Assembly: GCA_025363275.1 (NCBI GenBank)
Contig: JANYEE010000155.1
Location: 1 to 36,127 of the forward strand
From: Burkholderiales bacterium
GTDB lineage: Bacteria; Pseudomonadota; Gammaproteobacteria; Burkholderiales; Burkholderiaceae_C
DNA length: 36,127 nt
Direction: 5' to 3'
Under the pieces are notes generated by a model that saw nothing but the letters and a program-made list of their open reading frames with translations, made no database searches and was not told the origin of the DNA. Positions 9,030 through 16,551 of this stretch are shown piece by piece. The position numbers and the translations under genes were made by a program. Every line of letters starts with the position of its first letter. The first letter of the stretch is position 1.

Positions 9030-10444
9030 TGGTGCTGCGCAGCCGTTTGCTGTTGGTAGGTGCCCTGGCCCTGGGTGTGGTGGGCTGCGCAGGCTCGGCG
9101 CCATCCAAGCCAGCACCTGCATTGACTATGCCTGACGCGTATCAGGCCGCGCTTCCTGTCACTGCATCTGCGGCGGCGGATGCTGTCAAATCGGAAGTAT
9201 GGTGGCAGGCCTATGGCAGCAGCGAACTCAATCGCCTTATCAGCCAGGCGCTAACCACCAATCCAGACTTAAAAATTGCCGCATCCCAGGTCCAGCAGGC
9301 CCGCTTGCGCGCCAACCAGGTGGGCGCGGGCCGCTTGCCTACGCTAACCGCACCGGTGCGTGCAGCAGTGGGCTCCGGTACGGGTAGCGAGGCCCTGCAA
9401 AACTCACAAGCCAGCTTGCAAGGAACCTACCGCGTCGACATTTGGGGGGAACAGAGCGCACAGTCCGAGTCGGCCGAACGCTTGGTCTGGCGCGCTATAT
9501 ACGAGCGGGAAAACCTGCAACGCAATCTTTCGTCGGCACTGGTGTCCACTTACATCGCCTATTTGGTCGCCGGTGACAGTGTCTCGATTGCCCGCGAAAG
9601 CGAAACGATTGCCAAAGACATTTTGCAAACCGTAGAGCGGCGTATGGCAGCGGGCGATGCAACCCTGGAAGAGTTGGAACAGCAACGCACGGCCCTGCAC
9701 TTGCAGCAAGCCACCCTTCCCGGTTTGGAAAATCAGCGCGAGGACCTGCGCAATGCCTTGTCACGCCTGGTGGGCGTGCTGCCGCGGGACATTGTGTTGC
9801 TGAGCAGTTCGGTGGACCAGTTGACGACGCCCACGGTCGATGTGGGTCTGCCCTCGCGTTTGTTGCTGAACCGGCCAGACATCCGCGTGGTGGAGGCGCG
9901 CATGCAGGCCGCCAACGCCAATATTGCGGTGGCGCGAGCGCGCCTATTGCCGCCGGTTGATCTGGCTTTGCAGAGTGGATATAACGGCTTGGGTCTGGGG
10001 CAACTGTTGCAGCCGCAAAATTTGTTCTGGAATGGCGTAGCGTCTCTGGCGGTGACGATTTTTGATGGCGGACGCCGAGATGCGGATAAAGCCCTGGCGC
10101 AAGCGGCCTACGAAGAGATGGTCATCACCTACGGCCAAACCGTGTATCAGGCGATTCGGGATGTAGAGAGTGCGCTGACCGGTCTGCGCTCTGCCAACTT
10201 GCGGCTGGATGCGCAAAAGCGGGCTACCCGCTCTGCTCTATCATTGTTGGGTGTCAATGTAGAGGCGTATTCCCTGGGTGCCACGGACCTGATGACCTTG
10301 CTGGAAGCCCGCCGGGCCTACCAGCGCAGCATGGATGAATCCAAACGCGCCAAGGCCGATGCATTGAACTCGTACGCGAAATTGTCCCAAGCCCTTGGAA
10401 TGGAGAATGGCAGTGAAACTGTGGAGCGATATTCCAGCCGATAG
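9029..10444 (+). CDS. NodT-type outer-membrane efflux lipoprotein (TolC-like channel)
   Basis: The 471-residue protein is the outer-membrane channel of the exporter. I chose ATG 9029 rather than an in-frame ATG 45 nt upstream, because from 9029 the product has a proper lipoprotein signal (RSR, then hydrophobic LLLVGALALGVVG) with the lipidated Cys at residue 20 (GVVGC). It also gives a TGATG junction with the adaptor gene. Two outer-membrane-efflux repeats follow: WWQAYGSSELNRLISQALTTNP starts the first, and PSRLLLNRPDIRVVEARMQAANANI is the hallmark of the second. Later come IFDGGRRDA and a final helical region. NodT-like lipoproteins usually serve RND pumps; here the neighbours point to type I secretion. 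Confidence 0.93.
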   Translation: MVLRSRLLLVGALALGVVGCAGSAPSKPAPALTMPDAYQAALPVTASAAADAVKSEVWWQAYGSSELNRLISQALTTNPDLKIAASQVQQARLRANQVGAGRLPTLTAPVRAAVGSGTGSEALQNSQASLQGTYRVDIWGEQSAQSESAERLVWRAIYERENLQRNLSSALVSTYIAYLVAGDSVSIARESETIAKDILQTVERRMAAGDATLEELEQQRTALHLQQATLPGLENQREDLRNALSRLVGVLPRDIVLLSSSVDQLTTPTVDVGLPSRLLLNRPDIRVVEARMQAANANIAVARARLLPPVDLALQSGYNGLGLGQLLQPQNLFWNGVASLAVTIFDGGRRDADKALAQAAYEEMVITYGQTVYQAIRDVESALTGLRSANLRLDAQKRATRSALSLLGVNVEAYSLGATDLMTLLEARRAYQRSMDESKRAKADALNSYAKLSQALGMENGSETVERYSSR

Positions 10445-10471
10445 GCCACGACGGTCAGGCCACGCATAGCC

Positions 10472-11287
10472 ATGACATGTGATCTCTATCAGATTGGCTA
10501 CGACGCAGCCTCTTTAGCCAAGGTGGATGCCGCGGGCTTTCAGTTGCTGGACAACATGGCTAATCCGCGGCCAGACTGGTTTGAATACTGGCCTATCCGG
10601 AAATTCTTGAACGACACTGTTCTGGACGACAACACCTGGTACGGTTTCTTTTCTCCCAGATTTCAGGAAAAGACCGGCTTGAACGCGGTGGGCGTGCAGC
10701 AGGTTGTTATGCACTTGGAGACTAGCCGACTGGGCCTCGACATCGTGCTTTTCTCCCCCCAGCCTGATATGGGAGCCTTCTTTTTGAACGTCTTTGAGCA
10801 GGGCGAAATGTTCCATCCCGGTCACATGGCAGTTGCCAAAAAGGTGCTGGCGGCGTTGGGGTTTGATGTACCCATCGACACCATGGTGATGGACTCCCGG
10901 CAAATTGTGTTTTCCAACTACTTTGTAGCGAAGCCGCGGTTTTGGAGAAGTTGGTTCGAGATCACGGAAGCCATTTTTCAGATGGCGGAGGATACGAACC
11001 ATCCGATGCATGGGCCTTTGACCACGGGCACTAGCTACCGGGAAGGCTCCCACCAAAAGGTGTTTTTGGTGGAGCGCATTGCGTCTTTGCTGCTCACTCT
11101 GCAGCCCGAGTGGCGGGCCGCTTCAGCCGATACCTTCAGCTTTGCTTGGTCGTCGTTTCAGTCCTTCAATGCCAAGCGCGAATGGGCCTACCAAAGTGAT
11201 GCTCTGAAAATGGCGTTTCGGGAGAGTGGGCATTCGCAGTACATGCAGGCCTACCAGAGCATTCGCAAAAATATTGGACAACCTTAG
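10472..11287 (+). CDS. Conserved-looking protein of unknown function
   Basis: The 271-residue protein was not assigned to a family. It has no signal peptide or membrane segment and is rich in Trp, Phe and Tyr. Notable stretches are YQIGYDAAS (6-14), RPDWFEYWPIRKFLND (33-48), TWYGFFSPRFQEKTGL (57-72) and HPGHMAVAKKVLAALG. The pattern of aromatic residues with YGFFSPRF resembles proteins I have seen in bacterial glycan loci, but I cannot name a function. It lies 27 nt after the outer-membrane channel gene and 6 nt before a GT2 gene, so it is probably part of the same operon. It could be a glycosyltransferase of an unrecognised class or a glycan-locus accessory protein. Confidence 0.8.
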   Translation: MTCDLYQIGYDAASLAKVDAAGFQLLDNMANPRPDWFEYWPIRKFLNDTVLDDNTWYGFFSPRFQEKTGLNAVGVQQVVMHLETSRLGLDIVLFSPQPDMGAFFLNVFEQGEMFHPGHMAVAKKVLAALGFDVPIDTMVMDSRQIVFSNYFVAKPRFWRSWFEITEAIFQMAEDTNHPMHGPLTTGTSYREGSHQKVFLVERIASLLLTLQPEWRAASADTFSFAWSSFQSFNAKREWAYQSDALKMAFRESGHSQYMQAYQSIRKNIGQP

Positions 11288-11293
11288 GAAGTT

Positions 11294-12067
11294 ATGCAAG
11301 CACAACCTTTCGTGACCTTCGTTGTACCCACTTACCGAAGACCAGAAAAGCTTGAACGTGCACTCGCTTCAATTTCTGTTGCCATCTCTTTGTCGGGTGA
11401 CCAAACACACGAAACCATTGTCGTCGACGATTGTCCGGATGGTAGTGCTTTCGCGGTAGCGCGCCGATTCAATGCTCAGTATGTGCACAAAGCTGGGCGG
11501 GATCGGGGGCTGTCTGCTAGTCGCAATATTGGCATGCTAATGGCACGCGGCCAGTTTTTATGTTTTCTAGACGATGACGATTTCTTTTTGCCCCAAGGTG
11601 TAGGGCGGCTTTTGAATGCGGCGCAAGATGGTGGGGCTGCTATCGTATTTGGCGATTACCAAGCTTTTAATACTGAGGCTAGGGCGGAAATCTCGCTTGC
11701 AAGCATTAACTTGGACTCACTCTTGGTCTGCAATCAAATTCCAGTTGGTGCATATGTGTTGAGTAAAGCTAGGGTGTTTAGTAACTTCGATACCCGTATG
11801 CGCAGTCATGAGGATTGGGATTTTCTGCTGTCGCATGTTCTTCAAGGTTGCTTGCAGCACGTTCCAGGAGCTGTAGTGGTAATTGATAAGACAGAAAATC
11901 ATACGACATCCAATCAAGCGAGGCGCAGGAAGCTCTTTTGGTTGGATTTTCTATCCGTTTACGCGCGCTTCCCGGCAAGTCACCTTAGCCAACACCGCGC
12001 CCAGATGCTGGCCTCTTTGGGTATTGAGATTCCGGAAAGCCTAATGCAATTTGACGATGAAATTTGA
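11294..12067 (+). CDS. Family 2 glycosyltransferase
   Basis: The 257-residue protein carries a GT-A fold. The N-terminus reads FVTFVVPTYRRPEKLERALAS, then IVVDDCPDGS (about 43-52, first acidic nucleotide-sugar motif), GLSASRNIGMLMARG and CFLDDDDFF (about 91-99, DxD metal site). MRSHEDWDFLLSHVL near 172-186 matches the ED acceptor motif of the family. The ATG at 11294 is preceded by AGGAA, and the stop of the upstream gene lies 6 nt away. No membrane segment is seen, so it would act at the cytoplasmic face. Donor and acceptor are unknown. It ends the + strand block. Confidence 0.9.
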   Translation: MQAQPFVTFVVPTYRRPEKLERALASISVAISLSGDQTHETIVVDDCPDGSAFAVARRFNAQYVHKAGRDRGLSASRNIGMLMARGQFLCFLDDDDFFLPQGVGRLLNAAQDGGAAIVFGDYQAFNTEARAEISLASINLDSLLVCNQIPVGAYVLSKARVFSNFDTRMRSHEDWDFLLSHVLQGCLQHVPGAVVVIDKTENHTTSNQARRRKLFWLDFLSVYARFPASHLSQHRAQMLASLGIEIPESLMQFDDEI

Positions 12068-12374
12068 CGCAACATTTAGCCAGAGATCGCGTCCTAGACC
12101 CATCTCGGGAAGTTATTACAACTCAATTGGACTGCTCTCGGACTACTAGACAAATCCCAACGGGGGCAGGTTTCGGTCGGCGGCAACACTCAGTTACGTG
12201 CGGCGCGACCAAGCAGAGACTTCGGTGCAGTTTGAGCTGATATCAGAACGTTGGGAATGTCCCGCCTGCGCGAAACGCTTGCACAGCCACATAAGCAATC
12301 GAAATCATCCCCTGCTTCGAACTGACACGACAGTTGTCGCCAAGCGGTCAGGATTGTTGACGTTGAACAGGAGG
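12068..12374. other. Gene-free stretch
   Basis: I see no convincing gene in these 307 bases on either strand. An open + strand frame (12198-12443) crosses the IS3 remnant antisense and has no family resemblance. The sequence is likely decayed accessory DNA between the GT2 gene and the IS end. Confidence 0.5.
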
Positions 12375-12525
12375 GGCAACCTCCGGCGCAGGGTAATTGC
12401 GCTCCGTTACCTGCTTCACTGCTTCTTCCTTGAATTCCGGTGAAAGTGTCTGTGTACTCTCTGACTGCCTCCGATGCTCAAAGGATAGGTCAGGTTTGTC
12501 CACCGTACCGGGAGCTGTCTAGACA
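12375..12525 (-). pseudogene. IS3-family element remnant: terminal end plus start of orfA
   Basis: Read on the - strand from 12525, the sequence begins TGTCTAGACAGC and contains GTGGACA about 22 nt in, the usual shape of an IS3-family left end. Coding similarity follows at 12449-12375: PEFKEEAVKQVTER then NYPAPEVA, the conserved N-terminus of IS3 OrfA (helix-turn-helix protein). After EVA the frame runs PPVQRQQS and stops. No OrfB (DDE transposase) is present. The remnant ends 2 nt from the stop codon of the FkbM-fusion gene, so the insertion fell right behind, or just inside, that gene. Confidence 0.75.
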
Positions 12526-12527
12526 AC

Positions 12528-13925
12528 TCATTCCACGAAATATTCGACTCCATCAAAGATGTACATGCGTGTGTTGAACTGATACGGGTTTGCAAAGCAA
12601 TGGATTGTTCTCAACTTGCTTCCCGCCTGGCTCCTGGTAGCAACTGCTAATGACTGCGCGCCGGAGTGAACAGTGATCAGGACAGCTACGCTGTAAAGCA
12701 CGTCGTGATAGTCCTTGAGACTGCCTACATCAATCACAGGGATATTTGAAAAATACACAGCATGCGGCGTGCTGTAATTCGTGAATCTTACTTGGAGCAC
12801 GTCTTCCATACGATAGTGGTAAGCGGTTAAGACATGCTGAACATAGCGTGTAAGTTTTTCTGGGCCACCCGTGACTGAAATTGAGCCAAGATCGATCAAT
12901 ATTTTGCCGGTGAGATGCCCTAAATAATTTGGTATTCGAAAAATTTCAGGATAGGAGTTGCGAGCCTGTAACTTGTGTGCCTTTTCAATGCGACTGATGT
13001 AGGGTTCGGCCAAACTGACTGCTGGTAGGCCCGCTTCGTAGGTTACGCTCCCACCGTTAGCAGCAGAATTTACGGTGCCGAGTACAAAAGGGTTGTCGCT
13101 CCAAACAAGATTTCGTATCTCATCGTTGCGCGTCGCATTATCTGTATTCAGATAAGTTCTGACGCCGTTGCGTGCATAGAGCTCAGGTAACGTTGACAGG
13201 GCTAGGTTGTCGCCCAATCCGCCCCAAGGCTGACTCAGTACAACATGGGGTTCAATTACAGAAAAAAAGCGTCTATTTCGGTAAATGACATCTTCAAAAT
13301 AGCTACTCCTGTCAATGGCGCTGATTCGCTCGAATCCTAGGTTCTGCAAGTAAGAGTCAACCTCATCGAATAAGGGTTGACCTGCGTAAATCTCCCGATG
13401 CGTAAGTTCTACATGGATGTAACGGGTTCTCTCAATGCGCTGAGTAAACCCGCTGAACGCTTTTAGTTCGGCACCTTGTAGATCCATCCAAATAATGTCA
13501 ATCGCATCGATGTTTTGTTTTTGGCAAATCGAATCAAGCGTGTCGCAGTGAACGGAAATGGGTATTTGGACATAAGCTTCAAAAGGGTAATCACTTCTTG
13601 CTACCAAAAGCGAAGAAGCTCCAGGGTTCCCGTCAGCGTGCGGCGTACAAGTTGCATCACGATCAATTTTGTGAAACGTAACCTTGCCAGCGCAGTCACT
13701 TACTGCAGTTTCAATGGCATGCACTCGCGGACTAGCCGCGATATTTGCTCGTAATTGCGGCAAGGTATCTGGATTGCATTCGATCGCAAATACATTTGCA
13801 TTTGTGAATGCAGCCGCCAGCTCAAGTGCTTGAAGCCCGTCGCGCGAGCCAATGTCGAACGCAACTTTCACAGAATCGTAGTTAAATTTATCAATTTTGA
13901 GTGCAGTGAGAAGGGATTCGATCAT
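12528..13925 (-). CDS. FkbM-type methyltransferase fused to a second, glycan-enzyme-like domain
   Basis: Residues 1-215 are an FkbM-family SAM methyltransferase: VAFDIGSRDGLQALELA (21-37) is the SAM loop, VFAIECNPDT (45-54) the acidic strand end, IIWMDLQGAELKAFSG (144-159) the catalytic-region motif, and IHVELTHREIY (170-180). FkbM enzymes O-methylate sugars and other small acceptors. Residues 225-465 form a separate domain opening SQPWGGLGDNLALSTLPELY and closing with VAVLITVHSGAQSLAVATRS. That layout recalls GT-B or GT9-like enzymes, with a Gly-rich N-terminal turn and a C-terminal SG(A/T)-type loop, but the assignment is weak. It is the last gene of a - strand operon, 52 nt after the GT11 gene. 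An IS3 remnant lies 2 nt past its stop, so the C-terminus may have been altered. Confidence 0.85.
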   Translation of the reverse strand: MIESLLTALKIDKFNYDSVKVAFDIGSRDGLQALELAAAFTNANVFAIECNPDTLPQLRANIAASPRVHAIETAVSDCAGKVTFHKIDRDATCTPHADGNPGASSLLVARSDYPFEAYVQIPISVHCDTLDSICQKQNIDAIDIIWMDLQGAELKAFSGFTQRIERTRYIHVELTHREIYAGQPLFDEVDSYLQNLGFERISAIDRSSYFEDVIYRNRRFFSVIEPHVVLSQPWGGLGDNLALSTLPELYARNGVRTYLNTDNATRNDEIRNLVWSDNPFVLGTVNSAANGGSVTYEAGLPAVSLAEPYISRIEKAHKLQARNSYPEIFRIPNYLGHLTGKILIDLGSISVTGGPEKLTRYVQHVLTAYHYRMEDVLQVRFTNYSTPHAVYFSNIPVIDVGSLKDYHDVLYSVAVLITVHSGAQSLAVATRSQAGSKLRTIHCFANPYQFNTRMYIFDGVEYFVE

Positions 13926-13977
13926 GGTGTTTCCTTTGGCGCGCTTGCCCTGTTACATTCACCGCCGCTAGCGGACG

Positions 13978-14892
13978 CTAAATTTTCAATCGAGCGAGGC
14001 TTTTAGTAAAGCGCATTGGATCAACTGCACTGCTAACTGCATCGTCAACGCCAAACCAGTGCGGCGGAAAAAAGTTGGCAGCGGGTACGTGAATCGTCGA
14101 CCATGGCAAGGGGTAAACAACGGTTAGCTTGCCTGCCAGTAGAGCGCCCCACCATGAATACGTTGAGTTTGAAATAACATGCATATCACAGCGTGACATG
14201 AGGTACATGTCGAGTAGGTCGTCACCAGCGGCAATAATATTGGGGTGTAGGCCACGCTGCCGTAAAAAATGTCCTGTGTAGTTCGGCTCATCGGAAAATA
14301 TCATGATCTCAGACTGAGGCGCTTGTTCCAGTAAACGGTGTAGCGTGTCGACATAGTAGTTCTCGCGGCAAATGCCATGGTGCTTGTAGTCGTGACGTCT
14401 CACATGTACAGCAATCGTAGCCGGAGCCCGTGCGATCCGGTTCCGACAATCTTCAAACTTTGCAGAGTCAGCCTTCTCGGCCCACGTACACATTGCCGCC
14501 TTAATGTTTGAAGTAACGATTTCGCTTACATAAGTGAGATCTTGCCAATAGCCATCCAGTAGGCATTGTCTAATTTGCTGTGAGACCAGCATGCTTTGTA
14601 GATTTACAGGAATCAATAGGTCCGTCAGCGCCGATTCGCGAAGTAGGCGGCAATCAAGTCCAATAACGTCCTGCATTGTGACGAGGGGTATATTGGGAAA
14701 AAGGCACGTAGCAATGTTCTTACGCCCGTACGGGTCTGTAGCAAATGCGTCTGATATGTAGCTGACAGGGCTACTGCAGCCGTGCTGCACGTAATTGCCA
14801 AAGGCCAGCTGAAAGAGCTGATTGCCAATTCCACCTTGTAGTTTGATCACTAGGTGTGCCGGGCCACTAGTCGATTCGATCGCCATGTGCAA
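13978..14892 (-). CDS. GT11 glycosyltransferase, alpha-1,2-fucosyltransferase-like
   Basis: The 304-residue protein has the marks of family GT11. They are IKLQGGIGNQLFQLAFGNY (16-34), HVRRHDY (163-169, motif I, usually HxRRGDY; here the Gly is His) and a central IMIFSDEPNY (196-205). The closing motif is VISNSTYSWWGALLAGK (239-255). These enzymes move L-fucose from GDP-fucose to galactose of LPS, capsule or other glycans. Start may be the ATG at 14892 or the one two codons later; neither has a strong ribosome site. It follows the GT25 gene by 10 nt, so the two are co-transcribed. No fucose synthesis genes are in the window. Confidence 0.93.
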   Translation of the reverse strand: MHMAIESTSGPAHLVIKLQGGIGNQLFQLAFGNYVQHGCSSPVSYISDAFATDPYGRKNIATCLFPNIPLVTMQDVIGLDCRLLRESALTDLLIPVNLQSMLVSQQIRQCLLDGYWQDLTYVSEIVTSNIKAAMCTWAEKADSAKFEDCRNRIARAPATIAVHVRRHDYKHHGICRENYYVDTLHRLLEQAPQSEIMIFSDEPNYTGHFLRQRGLHPNIIAAGDDLLDMYLMSRCDMHVISNSTYSWWGALLAGKLTVVYPLPWSTIHVPAANFFPPHWFGVDDAVSSAVDPMRFTKSLARLKI

Positions 14893-14902
14893 GCCTGAGG
14901 GT

Positions 14903-15562
14903 TCAGCGATTATTGCCGCGCCAAGCCTGACTAGAATAATCCACTTGCTTTTGCTCTATGTCGGAAAAAGACGGCCGCTGGTGTCCAGCCGCAGGAGAGC
15001 AGATATACCACCTGTCGTTACGCTGCAAGTTTTTCCATGCTTGGTCGATGGCAAAGCGGCTTGTCCAGTGTTCCCGGGGTTGGTACGCTCTGAATCTTTC
15101 CAGCATGACAACGCTTTGGGAGAAGCTGTGTAAGACAGCAGGTACGTACCTGCGCGGAAGCAGATAACCCGATGCAGATTGTGACTCTAACAGCCTGGCA
15201 ACCCCTGTTGGTGCCTCTGGGTACGCGATCGTGCATGTGCCAGCAAGCAATAGCGCATCCCAATCCAGTCCGTCGGCAAGCAACCTGTTAAACGTCTTTG
15301 TAAACGTGTCCCAGCCATAAAGAAAGTCAAAATCATCTTCCATTACCAGGCAGTAGGGTTCAGAGCGATGTGTGAGGAAGTGAGCCAACACTGCCATGTG
15401 TGACTTTGCGCAGCCGAGGGCACCAAATTCGGTGTCTTCACAGGCGCTCCAGCGTTCTACAGTTTCAGCGGCCAGGCCGACTGACGCATAGTTGATAAGG
15501 CTCTCCTGCCACCGGTCCGGGCGTTTGTCCAAGTTGATGCAATAGGTGGCAAGTGTCGACAT
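14903..15562 (-). CDS. GT25 family glycosyltransferase (LPS/LOS type)
   Basis: The 219-residue protein starts TYCINLDKRPDRWQE (6-20), the signature opening of GT25 (LgtB/LpsA-like) enzymes. GALGCAKSHMAVLAHFL (47-63) and YCLVMEDDFDF (70-80, catalytic EDD) follow. A C-terminal FAIDQAWKNL resembles the family's DxxL region. Relatives add galactose or glucose to lipooligosaccharide or to glycoproteins in the cytoplasm. It is the first clear gene of the - strand glycan operon. Its promoter should lie in 15563-15860 but I cannot identify it. Confidence 0.9.
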   Translation of the reverse strand: MSTLATYCINLDKRPDRWQESLINYASVGLAAETVERWSACEDTEFGALGCAKSHMAVLAHFLTHRSEPYCLVMEDDFDFLYGWDTFTKTFNRLLADGLDWDALLLAGTCTIAYPEAPTGVARLLESQSASGYLLPRRYVPAVLHSFSQSVVMLERFRAYQPREHWTSRFAIDQAWKNLQRNDRWYICSPAAGHQRPSFSDIEQKQVDYSSQAWRGNNR

Positions 15563-15858
15563 AAGTAGTACCTAAAAAGGTGGACCGGAACTGACGTGGA
15601 AGCATCCTTTACCTTGAGCAACGAGTTCAAACAACCTTTGCACAGTTCAAGTCCGATGATGGCTATATTGGTATCGTTCGAATTGGCCAGCGAGCCGCCG
15701 TTTGTTCTAAAGAAACCCTGTGGCTTTAGATCGGAGCCAGATACTTGGGGGGTAAAGAAGTGCATGAATGAATTAGCGAAATAACCCTTCTTCGGATAAC
15801 CTTTGGAGCTGCAGCAGATGACGAAATCAACCACGTCAGAAGCAGAGCAGATATTCAT
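15457..15858 (-). CDS. Doubtful small ORF, possible gene remnant
   Basis: An open frame of 133 codons starts at 15858. Its first part (about residues 1-95) has ordinary composition, for example FVICCSSKGYPKKGYFANSF, while the last 35 residues run antiphase through the start of the GT25 gene and look like a shadow. No ribosome site precedes the ATG and no family is recognised. If real, it is probably the decayed end of an older glycan gene whose original stop has been lost. The alternative is non-coding leader DNA for the operon. Confidence 0.2.
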   Translation of the reverse strand: MNICSASDVVDFVICCSSKGYPKKGYFANSFMHFFTPQVSGSDLKPQGFFRTNGGSLANSNDTNIAIIGLELCKGCLNSLLKVKDASTSVPVHLFRYYLCRHLPPIASTWTNARTGGRRALSTMRQSAWPLKL

Positions 15859-15925
15859 GATGCGTCACAGGATGGCCTTGACGAGGATCAGGAAATGGGT
15901 TTAGTTTTGGTGTCCGTCCCCTCAA

Positions 15926-15952
15926 AAATCCGAGCTGCTGAGCCACCGATAA
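15926..15952 (+). promoter_or_regulatory. Weak sigma-28 (FliA)-like promoter motif
   Basis: ACCGATAA (15945-15952) differs at one base from the sigma-28 -10 element GCCGATAA. An A-rich AAAT sits exactly 15 nt upstream, where TAAA is expected. It points rightward into the region antisense to fliE, where I see no gene, so it may be chance. Confidence 0.2.
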
Positions 15953-16025
15953 GAATCATTGTCTTCACCGCGAGTTCGTTTTAGATTAAGTAATTGCTAC
16001 AAATTCAATAGCGATTAACATATAT

Positions 16026-16042
16026 TCCAAGCGGGCCTTGGA
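16026..16042. terminator. Hairpin just past the fliE stop
   Basis: TCCAAG and CTTGGA form a perfect 6-bp stem around a 5-nt loop, 29 nt beyond the end of fliE on the - strand. No run of T follows, so an intrinsic terminator is only possible, not shown. Confidence 0.3.
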
Positions 16043-16070
16043 TCGTTTCGTCTAGTTTAAAGTTACGCCT

Positions 16071-16379
16071 TTATACCTGCATATTCATAATGTCAGTGTA
16101 AGCTTGAACCATGCGATTGCGGACATGCAAGGTAGCTTGAAAACCGATTTGCGCCTTCTGAATGGCGACCATGGTTTCTTCCAAGCTGACTTTCGGATTC
16201 TCCATTTGTACTTCGCGTTGGAGCAGCGCGGATTCGTTCTGTGTCGCACTTACTGATTGCAGTGCACTTTTGAGTGCACCAGAGAATCCACCGCCCACGC
16301 CTTCTGCAGCAGTAGGGCGGGTACTCCCGACAGGTCGGGAGACCTGGGGCATTGAAACGGGTGTGAGCTTGAAGTCCAT
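16071..16379 (-). CDS. fliE: Flagellar hook-basal body protein FliE
   Basis: The 102-residue protein joins the MS ring to the proximal rod and is exported through the flagellar gate. The diagnostic C-terminal half is present: NPKVSLEETMVAIQKAQIGF then RNRMVQAYTDIMNMQV. Length is normal. AGGGA lies about 8 nt before the ATG at 16379. It is transcribed away from fliF, as in enteric bacteria, so the 172-bp gap at 16380-16551 should hold two divergent promoters. Confidence 0.97.
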   Translation of the reverse strand: MDFKLTPVSMPQVSRPVGSTRPTAAEGVGGGFSGALKSALQSVSATQNESALLQREVQMENPKVSLEETMVAIQKAQIGFQATLHVRNRMVQAYTDIMNMQV

Positions 16380-16519
16380 GATGGATTTCCCTAATGAACT
16401 GGTGTGCCGCCATCCTATGCCTCGCCCGCACTGCGTATTATTTTGAAATAGACGGCAATTCCAGCGCTTTTCATCCTAATGTTTTCGGGTAGGGGTCGAA
16501 TAATCCACTTCATTCGTTA

Positions 16520-16534
16520 GGGACGGCTCGTCCC
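16520..16534. other. Hairpin in the fliF leader
   Basis: GGGACG and CGTCCC form a perfect 6-bp stem with a 3-nt loop, ending 17 nt before the fliF start. It sits just before the weak ribosome site (CCGGAAA) and could affect fliF translation, or be an operator half-site pair. I found no convincing sigma-54 or sigma-28 promoter in the fliE-fliF gap. Confidence 0.4.
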
Positions 16535-16551
16535 GTAGACCGGAAACCACA

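Larger units (their letters stand above)
15563..16070. other. Mostly gene-free, AT-rich stretch between the glycan operon and fliE
   Basis: Apart from the doubtful - strand frame, these 508 bases show no gene. They contain a weak sigma-28-like motif (15926-15952) and a short hairpin (16026-16042). The AT-rich part from about 15950 to 16025 is distinct from the flagellar genes. Confidence 0.5.

Noticed and set aside
12198-12443. Open + strand frame of 81 codons
   Set aside because: It runs antisense through the IS3 orfA remnant, has no ribosome site and no family resemblance; the - strand reading explains part of it.
16380-16551. Sigma-54 or sigma-28 promoter between fliE and fliF
   Set aside because: I looked for GG-N10-GC and TAAA-N15-GCCGATAA on both strands; nothing fits well enough to report.
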